A DNA stretch of 64,000 bases, taken from NCBI RefSeq assembly GCF_028649455.1, contig NZ_JAQSIO010000006.1:1-64000 (forward strand), given 5' to 3'. Both the position numbers and the translations under genes were made by a program. The notes below the pieces were generated by a model. It ran no database searches and had not been told where the DNA came from. It saw only the letters and a program-made list of their open reading frames with translations. Source of the DNA: Curvibacter microcysteis. GTDB lineage: Bacteria; Pseudomonadota; Gammaproteobacteria; Burkholderiales; Burkholderiaceae_C. Shown piece by piece: positions 18,073-26,774 of this stretch (its first letter is position 1; every line of letters starts with the position of its first letter).

Positions 18073-19254
18073 ATGAACCGCCACCTGTTGTTGCTCACCC
18101 TGTGCCAGGGCTTGTTTTTGACCAACAACGTGGTCTTCATTGCCATCAATGGCCTGGTCGGCCTGAGCCTGGCCCCGGTCAGCTGGATGGCCACCTTGCC
18201 CGTCATGGGCTATGTGGTAGGCGGGGCTTTGTCCACGGCCCTGGTGGCACGGGCCCAGGCGCGCTGGGGGCGGCAGCGCTCGTTCCTGATCGGGTTGGCG
18301 GTGGCCCTGGGGTCGGCCGGGCTGTGCGTGCTGGCCCTGGCCATGCGGCAGTTCTGGCTGCTGTGCTGCGCCACCTTGGTGGCTGGCTACTACAGCGCCA
18401 ATGGCCAGCTGTACCGCTTTGCGGCGGCCGAGCTGGCAGCCCCCGCCTTCCGTGAAAAAGCCGTCTCCCTGGTGTTGGCTGGCGGCTTGATTGGCGCCAT
18501 CGCCGGGCCCAACCTGGCCAAGTACACCCGTACCCTGACCGAGCTGCCCTTCATGGGCGCCTATGTGGCCTTGATGGGGGTGGCGCTGCTGTCCATGGGC
18601 TGCATGGCGCTGATCCGCTTCCCCGACACCCGCCCGGCGCCGGGCGCCGTCCCGGTCGGCCCAGGCCGGCCCTTGGGCGAGATCATGCGCCAGCCAGTGT
18701 TTGTGGTGGCAGCGCTCAGTGCCGCCCTGGGCTATGGCGTGATGAACCTGCTGATGGCCGCCACGCCGCTGGCCATGCAGGTCTGCGGCCTGGGGTTTGA
18801 CGACGCGGCCCTGGTGCTGGAGTGGCATGTGATCGGCATGTTTGCCCCCGGCTTTTTCACCGGCCACCTGATCAAGCGCTTCGGCGTGCTGTCGGTCATG
18901 GGGGTGGGCGTGTTGCTGAACGTGGCCTGTGTCGTGGTGGCGCTCAGCGGCGTGGACCTGCACCAGTTCCTGGTGGCCTTGTTCCTGCTCGGCGTGGGCT
19001 GGAACTTCCTCTTCACCGGCAGCACCACGCTGGCGCTCGAGGCCTACCGCCCCGAAGAAAAAGACCGCGCCCAGGCGGCGATCAACTTCTGTGTTTTTGG
19101 CACCATGGCCGTGACCTCGTTCGCCTCGGGCGCCCTGGTCACCACCCAGGGTTGGACCTGGCTGAACTGGGGCTCCACCCTGCCCATCGTCATCACCGCG
19201 CTGGCCTTGGGTTGGCTGGCGCTGTGGCGTCGCCGCCCGGTCGCCCCGGCCTGA
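18073..19254 (+). CDS. Major facilitator superfamily transporter
   Basis: A 393-residue integral membrane protein with about 12 predicted helices. ARAQARWGRQRSFLIG between helices 2 and 3 is a variant of MFS motif A (Gly-x-x-x-Asp-Arg-x-Gly-Arg-Arg). Proteins of this size and composition (YYSANGQLYRFAAAEL, GWNFLFTGSTTL) are usually annotated only as MFS carriers, and the substrate is unknown. TACGAT at 18034-18039 may be a -10 box. The gene lies 124 bases after the LysR gene, so it may be linked to the ThDP-enzyme pathway, but that is inference. Confidence 0.88.
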   Translation: MNRHLLLLTLCQGLFLTNNVVFIAINGLVGLSLAPVSWMATLPVMGYVVGGALSTALVARAQARWGRQRSFLIGLAVALGSAGLCVLALAMRQFWLLCCATLVAGYYSANGQLYRFAAAELAAPAFREKAVSLVLAGGLIGAIAGPNLAKYTRTLTELPFMGAYVALMGVALLSMGCMALIRFPDTRPAPGAVPVGPGRPLGEIMRQPVFVVAALSAALGYGVMNLLMAATPLAMQVCGLGFDDAALVLEWHVIGMFAPGFFTGHLIKRFGVLSVMGVGVLLNVACVVVALSGVDLHQFLVALFLLGVGWNFLFTGSTTLALEAYRPEEKDRAQAAINFCVFGTMAVTSFASGALVTTQGWTWLNWGSTLPIVITALALGWLALWRRRPVAPA

Positions 19255-19278
19255 GGTCACTCGGCGACGGTTGTTGGC

Positions 19279-20139
19279 TCAACCCGGCAGCGGCGCGAAG
19301 TGCTTGTCCAGCCACTCGCGCAGGCGCTCGAAGACGGGTTCGGCCAGCTCGGGCGATTCGTTGAACAGCTCGTGGTAGAGCGTGTCAAAGCAGCGGCTTT
19401 CCACGCAGGAGGGGGCGGCCGCGGCAAAAGCCTGGCTGCCGGCAGGTCGCACCAGGTGGTCGTCACCCGCGTACAGCAGCAAGGTGGGCACGCGCCAGCG
19501 CGAGGCGGCCGCGACGGTGGCCGGGCCGTGCTCGGCCATGAAGCGCACCAGGCGCGTCGAGATGCGGTTGTGGCAGTGCGGGTCGGCCTGGTAGGCGCGC
19601 ACCGTGGCGGCGTCGTGCGACAGGTACTTCAGCTTCAGGCCGTTGGCCACGCGCAGGTCAGGCAGGGCCCGGGCCAGGCCGCGCAGCAGCCAGGTTTGCA
19701 GTGGGCTCAGGCCGATGTCCAGCGCGGGCGAGGACAGCACCAGCCCGTCGACCTGGGCCAGTCGGCGCGCCACAAAGCTGCTGGCCACCAGGCCGCCCAG
19801 GCTGTGGCCAAGCAGGATCAGCGGGGTGTCGCGCGGCGTGCGGCTGCGGGTGCTTTCGATCACGTCGCCCAGGTCTTCCAGCAGGCGTAAATCGTGGTTC
19901 AGCCCGCCGCGTGGGCCGCCCGATTCGCCGTGGCCGTAATGGTCGTAACCGCGCACGGCGAAACCCCACTGGTTGAGCCGCTGGGCCAGGGCGGCGTAGC
20001 GCCCCGCGTGCTCGCCCAGGCCGTGCACCAGCAGCACCTGGCCGCGCAAGGGCGCGTCCTCGGCCAGCGGCCAGTCCTGCACCGCCAGGTTGTCGCCATC
20101 GCTGGCGGTGAAGGTGGAGAGTCGACTTTCGGGGTCCAT
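19279..20139 (-). CDS. Alpha/beta hydrolase, lysophospholipase/monoacylglycerol lipase-like
   Basis: A 286-residue protein of the hydrolase_4 (serine aminopeptidase S33-like) group. VLLVHGLGEHAGRY is the oxyanion-hole HG motif, GYDHYGHGESGG the strand-4 motif, LILLGHSLGGLVAS the nucleophile elbow (Ser), YAGDDHLVRP supplies the acid, and TLYHELFNE the catalytic His. These features match monoacylglycerol lipase/PldB-like enzymes acting on lipid esters. It lies 23 bases downstream of the M20 peptidase gene and may be co-transcribed. Confidence 0.87.
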   Translation of the reverse strand: MDPESRLSTFTASDGDNLAVQDWPLAEDAPLRGQVLLVHGLGEHAGRYAALAQRLNQWGFAVRGYDHYGHGESGGPRGGLNHDLRLLEDLGDVIESTRSRTPRDTPLILLGHSLGGLVASSFVARRLAQVDGLVLSSPALDIGLSPLQTWLLRGLARALPDLRVANGLKLKYLSHDAATVRAYQADPHCHNRISTRLVRFMAEHGPATVAAASRWRVPTLLLYAGDDHLVRPAGSQAFAAAAPSCVESRCFDTLYHELFNESPELAEPVFERLREWLDKHFAPLPG

Positions 20140-20162
20140 GGCGGGGGCGGTGCGGGGCGCAC

Positions 20163-21653
20163 TCAGGCGGGGGTGGCCTCTGCCGAAGGGCTGGCCGGCA
20201 GGCTGGCGATCACTTGCGCCACGGCCGCGGTCAGCTTCTTGGCATAGGGCACATGCAGGAACTCGTTGGGGCCGTGCGCATTGCTCTTGGGGCCCAGCAC
20301 GCCGCAGACCATCATCTGCGCCTTCGGGAAGCCGGCCGACAGCATGTTCATCAGCGGGATGGTGCCGCCCTGGCCGATGTAGCCGCAGGAGGCACCAAAG
20401 TGCGACTGTGAGGCCGCGTTCAGGGCCTGTTCAAACCAAGGTGCGGTGCTGGGGGCGTTCCAGCCGGTGGCGCCGCCGTTGCTCTCGAAGGTGACGCGGG
20501 CCTGGTAGGGCGCGTTGTCTTCGAGCAGGCGCTTCATCTCGGCCACGGCCTGGTCGGCTTCGACCAGGGGCGGCAGGCGCAGGCTGAGCTTGAAGGCCGT
20601 GTAAGGGCGCAGCACGTTGCCGGCGTTTTCCAGCGTCGGAAAGCCGTCCGCACCGGTCACGCTGAGGGTGGGCGTCCAGGTGCGGTTGAGCAGGGCCTGC
20701 ACCGGGTCGGTGGTGGTGGGCAGGGCAAAGGCGGTGGCGCCGCCGCAGTCGTAGTGGGCCCAGGGGAAGCGCTTGTACAGCTCTTCGCCCAGGATGGCGG
20801 CGGTGGCTTGGGCCTGGGCCAGGCGCTCGGCTGGCACTTCGCAGTGGAAGCTGGCCGGCAGCAGGCGGCCCGTGGCGCTGTCTTCCAGGCGGTCCAGCAC
20901 CTGGCGCATGATGCGAAAGCTCGACGGCACCAGGCCCGAGGCATCGCCCGAGTGCACGCCTTCGGTGAGGATCTCGACCTTCAGCGTGCCGCTGGCCATG
21001 CCGCGCAGGCTGGTGGTCAGCCACAGCTGGTCGTAGTTGCCGGCGCCCGAATCCAGGCAGATCACCAGCGCCACCTCGCCCAGCCGTGTGCGCAGCGCAT
21101 CGACATAGGGCAGCAGGTCGTAGGAGCCGCTTTCTTCGCAGGTTTCGATCAGGCCGACGATGCGCGGGTGTGGCGTGTTCTGGCTCTTCAGGGCCTGGAT
21201 GGCGGCGATGCTGGCGTAGACCGCGTAGCCGTCGTCGGCGCCGCCGCGGCCATAGAGCTTGCCGTCCTCGTACTTGGGCGTCCAGGGGCCCAGGTCGCGG
21301 CGCCAGCCGCTGAACTCGGGCTGCTTGTCCAGGTGGCCGTACATCAGCACGGTCTGGCTGCTGTGGGCCTGGGTGGCTTCGACTTCAAAGAACAGCACCG
21401 GGGTGCGGCCCGGCAGGCGGATGATTTCCAGCGTCAGGCCCGGCACTTTTTGCGCTTCCACCCAGGTGGCGGCGTTGCGCAGCACGGTGTCGAGCAGGCC
21501 TTGCGCAGCCCAGTCGCTGGCGAAGGCGGGCGACTTGGCCGGGATGGCGATGTAGTCGCTGATCTGGCGCACCAGGTCGCGGTCCCAGCGCTCGCTGACC
21601 TCGGTCAGGGCGGTGTCGGCTTGGAAGGCAAGGTTCGGAATGCGGGCGTTCAT
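20163..21653 (-). CDS. M20-family metallopeptidase (dipeptidase-like)
   Basis: A 496-residue zinc peptidase. VLMYGHLDKQPEFSGW carries the first metal His and the catalytic-region Asp. LYGRGGADDGYAVYASIAA provides the bridging Asp, LIETCEESGSYDL the catalytic Glu pair, CLDSGAGNYDQ a further Asp ligand, and SNAHGPNEFLHV the C-terminal His. A dimerisation (lid) domain sits between about residues 225 and 380. Members of this subgroup hydrolyse dipeptides in the cytosol. The exact substrate is not evident. Confidence 0.9.
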   Translation of the reverse strand: MNARIPNLAFQADTALTEVSERWDRDLVRQISDYIAIPAKSPAFASDWAAQGLLDTVLRNAATWVEAQKVPGLTLEIIRLPGRTPVLFFEVEATQAHSSQTVLMYGHLDKQPEFSGWRRDLGPWTPKYEDGKLYGRGGADDGYAVYASIAAIQALKSQNTPHPRIVGLIETCEESGSYDLLPYVDALRTRLGEVALVICLDSGAGNYDQLWLTTSLRGMASGTLKVEILTEGVHSGDASGLVPSSFRIMRQVLDRLEDSATGRLLPASFHCEVPAERLAQAQATAAILGEELYKRFPWAHYDCGGATAFALPTTTDPVQALLNRTWTPTLSVTGADGFPTLENAGNVLRPYTAFKLSLRLPPLVEADQAVAEMKRLLEDNAPYQARVTFESNGGATGWNAPSTAPWFEQALNAASQSHFGASCGYIGQGGTIPLMNMLSAGFPKAQMMVCGVLGPKSNAHGPNEFLHVPYAKKLTAAVAQVIASLPASPSAEATPA

Positions 21654-21777
21654 GGGGCTCTCCTGAAATCGGGGCGGGCGCCTCCTGGCTGGGGCCGGGG
21701 CGCAGCGGGTTTGATTTTGCCTGAGGGGCGCATCGCGGGGCGGTCACCCAGGTGCGCCATGCCGGGCGGTGGGGCTT

Positions 21778-22827
21778 TCAGGCGTGGCCGTGGCTGGGCG
21801 CGCGTTGGCGCAGGGTCTGTGAGGGCAGCTCGCCAAACAGGTCTTTGTAGTCTTGTGAGAAGTGGCCCATGTGGAAAAACCCCCATTGCGCGGCCACGTC
21901 CTGCACCTTGTCGGGCGCGCTGGGTTCGCGCAGGCGGCGCCGGCAGGCATTCAGGCGCACGGACTTGAGGAAGTCGGCCGGCGACTCGCCCAGCACGCTC
22001 TGGAAGTGGTTTTGCAAGGTGCGCCGGGTCAGGTGCAGCTGTTGGCACAGCGCGTCCACGCTGAGGGCTTCGCCGCTGGGCTGGCGGGCCAGCTCGCGCG
22101 CGGCCATCACCAGGGCCAGGCGGCGTTGGCTGGCGCGCTGCGCTGGGCTGGGGCCGGCCTCGGCCAGGTCGCCGCACAGGCCTTGCAACAGCTGCGTGAG
22201 CAGGGCTTGCAAGGTGGCCTGGCCCCAGCGCTGCTGGGCGTCGCCGGACTGGGCCAGGCTGAGCAGGGTTTCGAGGGTCTGGCACAGCTCGGCGTGGCGG
22301 CTGGCGCTCAGTGGCGTGGCCTGGGCGGGGCGGTCCAGGCGGGGGCTCAGCTTCAGGCCCAGGGCATCGGCTTGTTCCTGCAGCCAGGTCTGGTCCAGCA
22401 CCACGCCGTAAATGCCGAAGTCGGCCGGGGTGCGCAGCGCAAAGCCGTCGCTGGCGCGCGCGCTCAGCAGGGCGTGGCCGCGTTGGGCGTCCTGGGCGTG
22501 GCCGCAAAAGTGCAGCGGCTGCTGGCAGCGCAGGTCGGGCAGGCCAAACCACACCGAGCCCTGCCAGGGGGCGCATTGCTGGCTGGTCTCTTGCGACGTG
22601 TGTTCGTGAAAGACCTGCAGGCGCGGCCCGTCCAGCCACAGCTCGCGCACCCGTCCGGCAAACCGCCCACTGGAGAGCTGGTCGTACTCCTGGTCCCAGG
22701 CCGACAGCTGCGCGGCGTGCTCGTCCACGTCCGCGCTGTGGCGCAGGCGAAACCGGGCCCGCTCGGGCGAGGCCAGAGCGGGCGCGTCGGGACAGGCGTG
22801 GCCACCGGGGCCAAAAAGGGATGCCAT
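21778..22827 (-). CDS. AraC-family regulator, probable activator of the ethanolamine genes
   Basis: A 349-residue protein with an N-terminal sensor region and a C-terminal AraC HTH pair (LSVDALCQQLHLTRRTLQNHFQSVLGESPADFLKSVRL; VQDVAAQWGFFHMGHFSQDYKDLFGELPSQTL). The tail resembles EutR-like and choline/ethanolamine-linked AraC proteins. The gene is divergent from the ethanolamine permease gene, which supports a role in inducing eat-eutBC. ATG at 22827 (MASLFGPGG) is chosen; an open frame continues upstream but would overlap the control region. Confidence 0.83.
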   Translation of the reverse strand: MASLFGPGGHACPDAPALASPERARFRLRHSADVDEHAAQLSAWDQEYDQLSSGRFAGRVRELWLDGPRLQVFHEHTSQETSQQCAPWQGSVWFGLPDLRCQQPLHFCGHAQDAQRGHALLSARASDGFALRTPADFGIYGVVLDQTWLQEQADALGLKLSPRLDRPAQATPLSASRHAELCQTLETLLSLAQSGDAQQRWGQATLQALLTQLLQGLCGDLAEAGPSPAQRASQRRLALVMAARELARQPSGEALSVDALCQQLHLTRRTLQNHFQSVLGESPADFLKSVRLNACRRRLREPSAPDKVQDVAAQWGFFHMGHFSQDYKDLFGELPSQTLRQRAPSHGHA

Positions 22828-22923
22828 GGGCGAAACAGGTGCAGGCCGCAGCCCGCGCAGTGCAAGTTGCGGGCGATCGTGCAAGAAAAATGCCAAGGCC
22901 AACAGGGGGCCCGTCCCGGGGTG

Positions 22924-22992
22924 CCTGTCCCAAATCGGAAAAAAACACGCCTGTCCGGCCCCCTGGCTGCGCAATTGCCGATTCGGGATAGG
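22924..22992. promoter_or_regulatory. Long imperfect inverted repeat upstream of the ethanolamine permease gene
   Basis: CCTGTCCCAAATCGG (22924-22938) and CCGATTCGGGATAGG (22978-22992) match as an inverted repeat at 13 of 15 positions. Their centres are 54 bases apart, close to five helical turns. A further half CCTGTCC lies between them. This is a plausible binding arrangement for the divergent AraC-type regulator. Confidence 0.5.
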
Positions 22993-22996
22993 ACCG

Positions 22997-23012
22997 TGGC
23001 CTGGCCTTTGCT
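22997..23012 (+). promoter_or_regulatory. Sigma-54-like promoter before the ethanolamine permease gene
   Basis: TGGCCTGGCCTTTGCT places TGGC (22997-23000) and TTGC (23008-23011) at the -24/-12 spacing of sigma-54 promoters (GG and GC 12 bases apart). It starts five bases after the inverted repeat and lies 41 bases before the ATG. No enhancer-binding protein gene is nearby. Confidence 0.4.
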
Positions 23013-23052
23013 GCAATCGGGCTTCTGTTGTTCACCAGCCAGCGAGCCCGCC

Positions 23053-24435
23053 ATGACCACTCCTTCTGCGACGCACCTGCCCAAAGTTCTGGGCACCTTC
23101 CAGCTGTGGGGCATTGCCGTGGGCCTGGTGATTTCAGGCGAGTACTTTGGCTGGAGCTACGGCTGGGCCAGCGCCGGCACGCTGGGCTTTTTGGTGGCCA
23201 CGGCGCTGGTGGCGACCATGTACACCACCTTCATCTTCAGCTTCACCGAGCTGTCCACGGCCATCCCCCATGCGGGCGGGCCGTTTGCCTATGCGCGCCG
23301 CGCCTTCGGGCCTCTGGGCGGCTTTGTGGCGGGCTTTGCCACCTTGATCGAGTTTGTGTTTGCGCCGCCCGCCATCGCGCTGGCGATTGGGTCTTACCTG
23401 AACGTGCAGTTCCCGGCCATCGACCCCAAATACATCGCCTTGGGCGCCTACATCGTCTTCATCGCCCTGAATTGGGTGGGCGTGGGCATCGCGGCGGCCT
23501 TTGAGTTGGTGGTCACCTTGCTGGCCATTTTTGAGCTGCTGGTGTTCATGGGCGTGGTCAGCCCCGGCTGGTCCTGGGCGCAGTTCACGGCACTGGGCTG
23601 GGCGGGCTCGGACCAGTTCAGTGGCGCGGCTTTGGCGGGCATCCTGGCGTCCATTCCCTTTGCCATCTGGTTCTTCCTGGCCATCGAGGGCGCGGCCATG
23701 GCGGCCGAAGAAGCGCGCGACCCGCAGCGCACCATCCCGCGTGCCTACATCGCCGGCATCCTGACCCTGGTCACCCTGGCCTTTGGCGTGATGATCATGG
23801 CCGGCGGCGTGGGCGACTGGCGTACCTTGGCCAACCTCAACGACCCGCTGCCCCAGGCCATGAAGGCCGTGCTGGGCGGCAACAGCGGCTGGCTGCACAT
23901 GATGGTGTGGATCGGTTTGTTCGGCCTGGTGGCTTCCTTCCACGGCATTTTGATGGGCTACTCGCGGCAGATTTTTGCGCTGGCCCGCGCGGGCTACCTG
24001 CCGCGCAGCTTCGCGGTGCTCAGCCCCCGCTTCCAGACCCCGCACCGGGCTTTGTTGGCGGGGGGGGCGGTGGGCGTGGCGGCGGTGTTCAGTGATCAGT
24101 GGATCCAGTTCGGGGGCCAGACCCTGACCGCCAACATCGTCACCATGTCCGTGTTTGGTGCCATCGTGATGTACGTGATGTCCATGGCCGCCCTGCTGCG
24201 CCTGCGCCACACCGAGCCCGACCTGCCGCGCAGCTACCGCGCGCCCTGCTACCCGGTGTTTCCGTTGGTGGCCCTGGGGCTGGGCCTGGTCTGCCTGGGC
24301 GCCATGGTGTGGTTCAACCCGGTGCTGGCGGCGATCTTCGTTGGCCTGATGGGCGTGGGCTGGGTCTACTTCGCCTGCACCGCCGACCAGCGCGCCGCCG
24401 CGGCGCCCGACGCCCTGCTGGACAGCGCCCCCTGA
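23053..24435 (+). CDS. eat: Ethanolamine permease
   Basis: A 460-residue APC-superfamily transporter with about 12 transmembrane helices. The start LGTFQLWGIAVGLVISGEYFGWSYGW and the segment IEGAAMAAEEARDPQRTIPRAY are typical of the ethanolamine permease subfamily. It should import ethanolamine across the inner membrane. It is followed within 15 bases by eutB and eutC, the classical eat-eutBC operon of non-compartmented ethanolamine users; no microcompartment genes are present. Confidence 0.93.
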   Translation: MTTPSATHLPKVLGTFQLWGIAVGLVISGEYFGWSYGWASAGTLGFLVATALVATMYTTFIFSFTELSTAIPHAGGPFAYARRAFGPLGGFVAGFATLIEFVFAPPAIALAIGSYLNVQFPAIDPKYIALGAYIVFIALNWVGVGIAAAFELVVTLLAIFELLVFMGVVSPGWSWAQFTALGWAGSDQFSGAALAGILASIPFAIWFFLAIEGAAMAAEEARDPQRTIPRAYIAGILTLVTLAFGVMIMAGGVGDWRTLANLNDPLPQAMKAVLGGNSGWLHMMVWIGLFGLVASFHGILMGYSRQIFALARAGYLPRSFAVLSPRFQTPHRALLAGGAVGVAAVFSDQWIQFGGQTLTANIVTMSVFGAIVMYVMSMAALLRLRHTEPDLPRSYRAPCYPVFPLVALGLGLVCLGAMVWFNPVLAAIFVGLMGVGWVYFACTADQRAAAAPDALLDSAP

Positions 24436-24450
24436 GCGGAGCCCCACCCC

Positions 24451-25851
24451 ATGCGCTACCACACCACCCTGGGCGGCCAGGGCTTTGCCTTCGCCGATTT
24501 GAAGCAGCTCATGGCCTGTGCCAGCCCGCCGCGCTCGGGCGACGCCCTGGCCGGTTTGCTGGCCGACAGCGCGCAGCAGCGCATGGCCGCGCGCCACGTG
24601 CTGGCCGACCTGCCGCTGAAGACCTTTTTGAACGAGGCCCTGGTGCCTTACGAGCAGGACAACATCACCCGCCTCATCCTGGACAGCCACGACGCCCAGG
24701 CCTTTGCCCCGGTGGCGCACCTGACAGTGGGCGACTTCCGCAACTGGTTGCTCAGCCCGGCGGCCAGCAGCGCGGTGCTGGCGCGCCTGGCACCCGGCCT
24801 GACGCCCGAAATGGTGGCCGCAGTGAGCAAGCTCATGCGCCAGCAGGACCTGATCGCGGTGGCGCGCAAATGCCGCGTCGTGACCCGTTTTCGCAACACC
24901 CTGGGCCTGCCCGGCACCTTGGCGGTGCGCCTGCAGCCCAACCACCCCACCGACGATGTGCGCGGCGTGGCCGCGTCTTTGCTCGACGGCTTGATGATGG
25001 GCGCGGGTGACGCGGTGCTGGGCATCAACCCGGTGTCCGACAGCATGGCCACGCTGGCGCGCCTGTGCCATCTGTTTGATGAGCTGATCCAGCGCTTTCA
25101 GATCCCTACCCAGGCCTGTGTGCTGACCCATGTCACCAACACCTTGCAGCTGATGGACAGCGGCGTGCCGGTGGACCTGGTGTTCCAGTCGATTGGCGGC
25201 ACCGAGATCACCAATCGCTCTTTTGGTGTCACGCCCGAGGTGCTGGACGAGGCCTGCGCCGCCGCCCGCTCCCTGGGCCGTGGCCCGCTGGGTGATCACG
25301 TCATGTACTTCGAGACCGGCCAAGGCAGCGCCCTGTCGGCCAACGGCCACGGTGGCGTGGACCAGCAGACCTGCGAGGCCCGGGCCTATGGCCTGGCGCG
25401 GCGCTACCAGCCTCTGCTGGTCAACACCGTGGTCGGCTTCATCGGCCCGGAGTACCTGTACGACGGCAAGCAAATCATCCGGGCCGGTCTGGAGGACCAC
25501 TTCTGCGGCAAGCTGCTGGGCCTGCCCATGGGCTGCGACATCTGCTACACCAACCACGCCGAGGCCGATCAGGACGACATGGACAGCCTGAGCGTGCTGC
25601 TGGCCACGGCCGGGCTCAACTTCATGATTGGCGTGCCCGGCGCGGACGACATCATGCTCAATTACCAGAGCACCTCCTTCCATGACGCGCTGTTCCTGCG
25701 TGAGACCCTGGGCCTGCAGCGCGCCCCCGAATTCGAGGCCTGGCTGCAGGCTCAGCACATCACTGCGGGTGACGCGCGGCTGTTGAGCCCAGGCGCGGGC
25801 CACCCCTTGCTGGCAGGCCTGGGCCAGTTCGGCCAGGCAGATGCGCCATGA
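24451..25851 (+). CDS. eutB: Ethanolamine ammonia-lyase large (catalytic) subunit
   Basis: A 466-residue TIM-barrel subunit of the adenosylcobalamin-dependent enzyme that converts ethanolamine to acetaldehyde and ammonia. Recognisable segments are RFRNTLGLPGTLAVRLQPNHPTDD, ADQDDMDSLSVLLATAGLNFMIGVPGADDIMLNYQSTSFHD and GCDICYTNHAEADQDD. Length and sequence are those of full-length EutB. It overlaps eutC by four bases (ATGA). The organism must supply B12 from elsewhere, since no cobalamin gene or cobalamin riboswitch is seen here. Confidence 0.97.
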   Translation: MRYHTTLGGQGFAFADLKQLMACASPPRSGDALAGLLADSAQQRMAARHVLADLPLKTFLNEALVPYEQDNITRLILDSHDAQAFAPVAHLTVGDFRNWLLSPAASSAVLARLAPGLTPEMVAAVSKLMRQQDLIAVARKCRVVTRFRNTLGLPGTLAVRLQPNHPTDDVRGVAASLLDGLMMGAGDAVLGINPVSDSMATLARLCHLFDELIQRFQIPTQACVLTHVTNTLQLMDSGVPVDLVFQSIGGTEITNRSFGVTPEVLDEACAAARSLGRGPLGDHVMYFETGQGSALSANGHGGVDQQTCEARAYGLARRYQPLLVNTVVGFIGPEYLYDGKQIIRAGLEDHFCGKLLGLPMGCDICYTNHAEADQDDMDSLSVLLATAGLNFMIGVPGADDIMLNYQSTSFHDALFLRETLGLQRAPEFEAWLQAQHITAGDARLLSPGAGHPLLAGLGQFGQADAP

Positions 25852-26744
25852 GGGCCCCGCCGCCCCGGTCGCCTGAGGCCCGGCCCGACGCCCCCGAGCG
25901 CTACCCGGGCGAGGCCAGCGAGTCCCCGGTCACCGCCATGCCCTGGCAGGACTGGCGCCGTGCCACCTCGGCACGCATTGCCCTGGGCCGCGCCGGCGTG
26001 GCCATCCCCACCGACGAGGCGCTGCGCTTTGGCTGGGCCCACGCCATGGCGCGCGACGCGATTCACACCCCGCTGGACCTGGCCGCGCTGGAGGCCGAGC
26101 TGCACGCCGCCGGCCACGCCACCCTGCGCGCACACAGCCGCGCCAGCGACCGCACCACCTACTTGCGACGGCCTGATCTGGGCCGCCAATTGGACCCCGC
26201 CGCCGCCGAGTCGCTGCGCGCCTGGGCCGCCCAGGCCGGCCCCGCCCCCGACCTGTGCGTGGTGGTGGGCGATGGCCTGTCTTCGCTGGCGGTGCAGCGC
26301 CACACCGCGCCCTTGCTGGCGGCGCTGCAGCCGCGCCTGGCGCCAGGCACACGGCTGGCGCCCTTGGTGCTGGTGCAGCAGGCCCGGGTGGCCGTGGCCG
26401 ACGAGGTGGGCGAGCTGCTGGGCGCGCGCCAGTGCGTGATCCTGATCGGTGAGCGCCCCGGCCTCAGCTCCCCCGACAGCCTGGGCCTGTACCTGACCCA
26501 CGGCCCGCGCCGGGGCCGCCACGACGCCGAGCGCAACTGCATCTCGAATGTGCGCCCCGAGGGCCTGTCCTACGAACAAGCCGCTTTCAAGCTGGCCTGG
26601 CTGATGCAGCGCGCGCTGCAACTGGGCCAGACCGGCGTGGCGCTGAAAGACGAAAGCGATGCCGACGCGGCGCTGGACGCCGACGCCGTCCGCCCGGCCC
26701 TGCCGCCCCAATCCACCGACTGGTCCGATTCCCCCCTGCCCTGA
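25848..26744 (+). CDS. eutC: Ethanolamine ammonia-lyase small subunit
   Basis: A 298-residue partner of EutB that contributes to adenosylcobalamin binding. The N-terminal 30 residues are Pro-rich. The core has RIALGRAGVAIPTDEALRFGWAHAMARDAIHTPLD and a cobalamin-domain pattern (VVVGDGLSSLAVQ, VGELLGARQCVILIGERPGL, GRRGHDAERNCISNVR-like GRHDAERNCISNVRPEG). It is translationally coupled to eutB by the ATGA overlap. Confidence 0.96.
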   Translation: MRAPPPRSPEARPDAPERYPGEASESPVTAMPWQDWRRATSARIALGRAGVAIPTDEALRFGWAHAMARDAIHTPLDLAALEAELHAAGHATLRAHSRASDRTTYLRRPDLGRQLDPAAAESLRAWAAQAGPAPDLCVVVGDGLSSLAVQRHTAPLLAALQPRLAPGTRLAPLVLVQQARVAVADEVGELLGARQCVILIGERPGLSSPDSLGLYLTHGPRRGRHDAERNCISNVRPEGLSYEQAAFKLAWLMQRALQLGQTGVALKDESDADAALDADAVRPALPPQSTDWSDSPLP

Positions 26745-26774
26745 CCCCTGCCCTTTCTTGAAGGAGAGATGCCC

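Noticed and set aside
23134-25803. An 889-codon minus-strand frame opposite the permease and eutB
   Set aside because: Antisense shadow of two well-matched genes, with a biased His/Gln/Gly/Ala composition and no recognisable motif.
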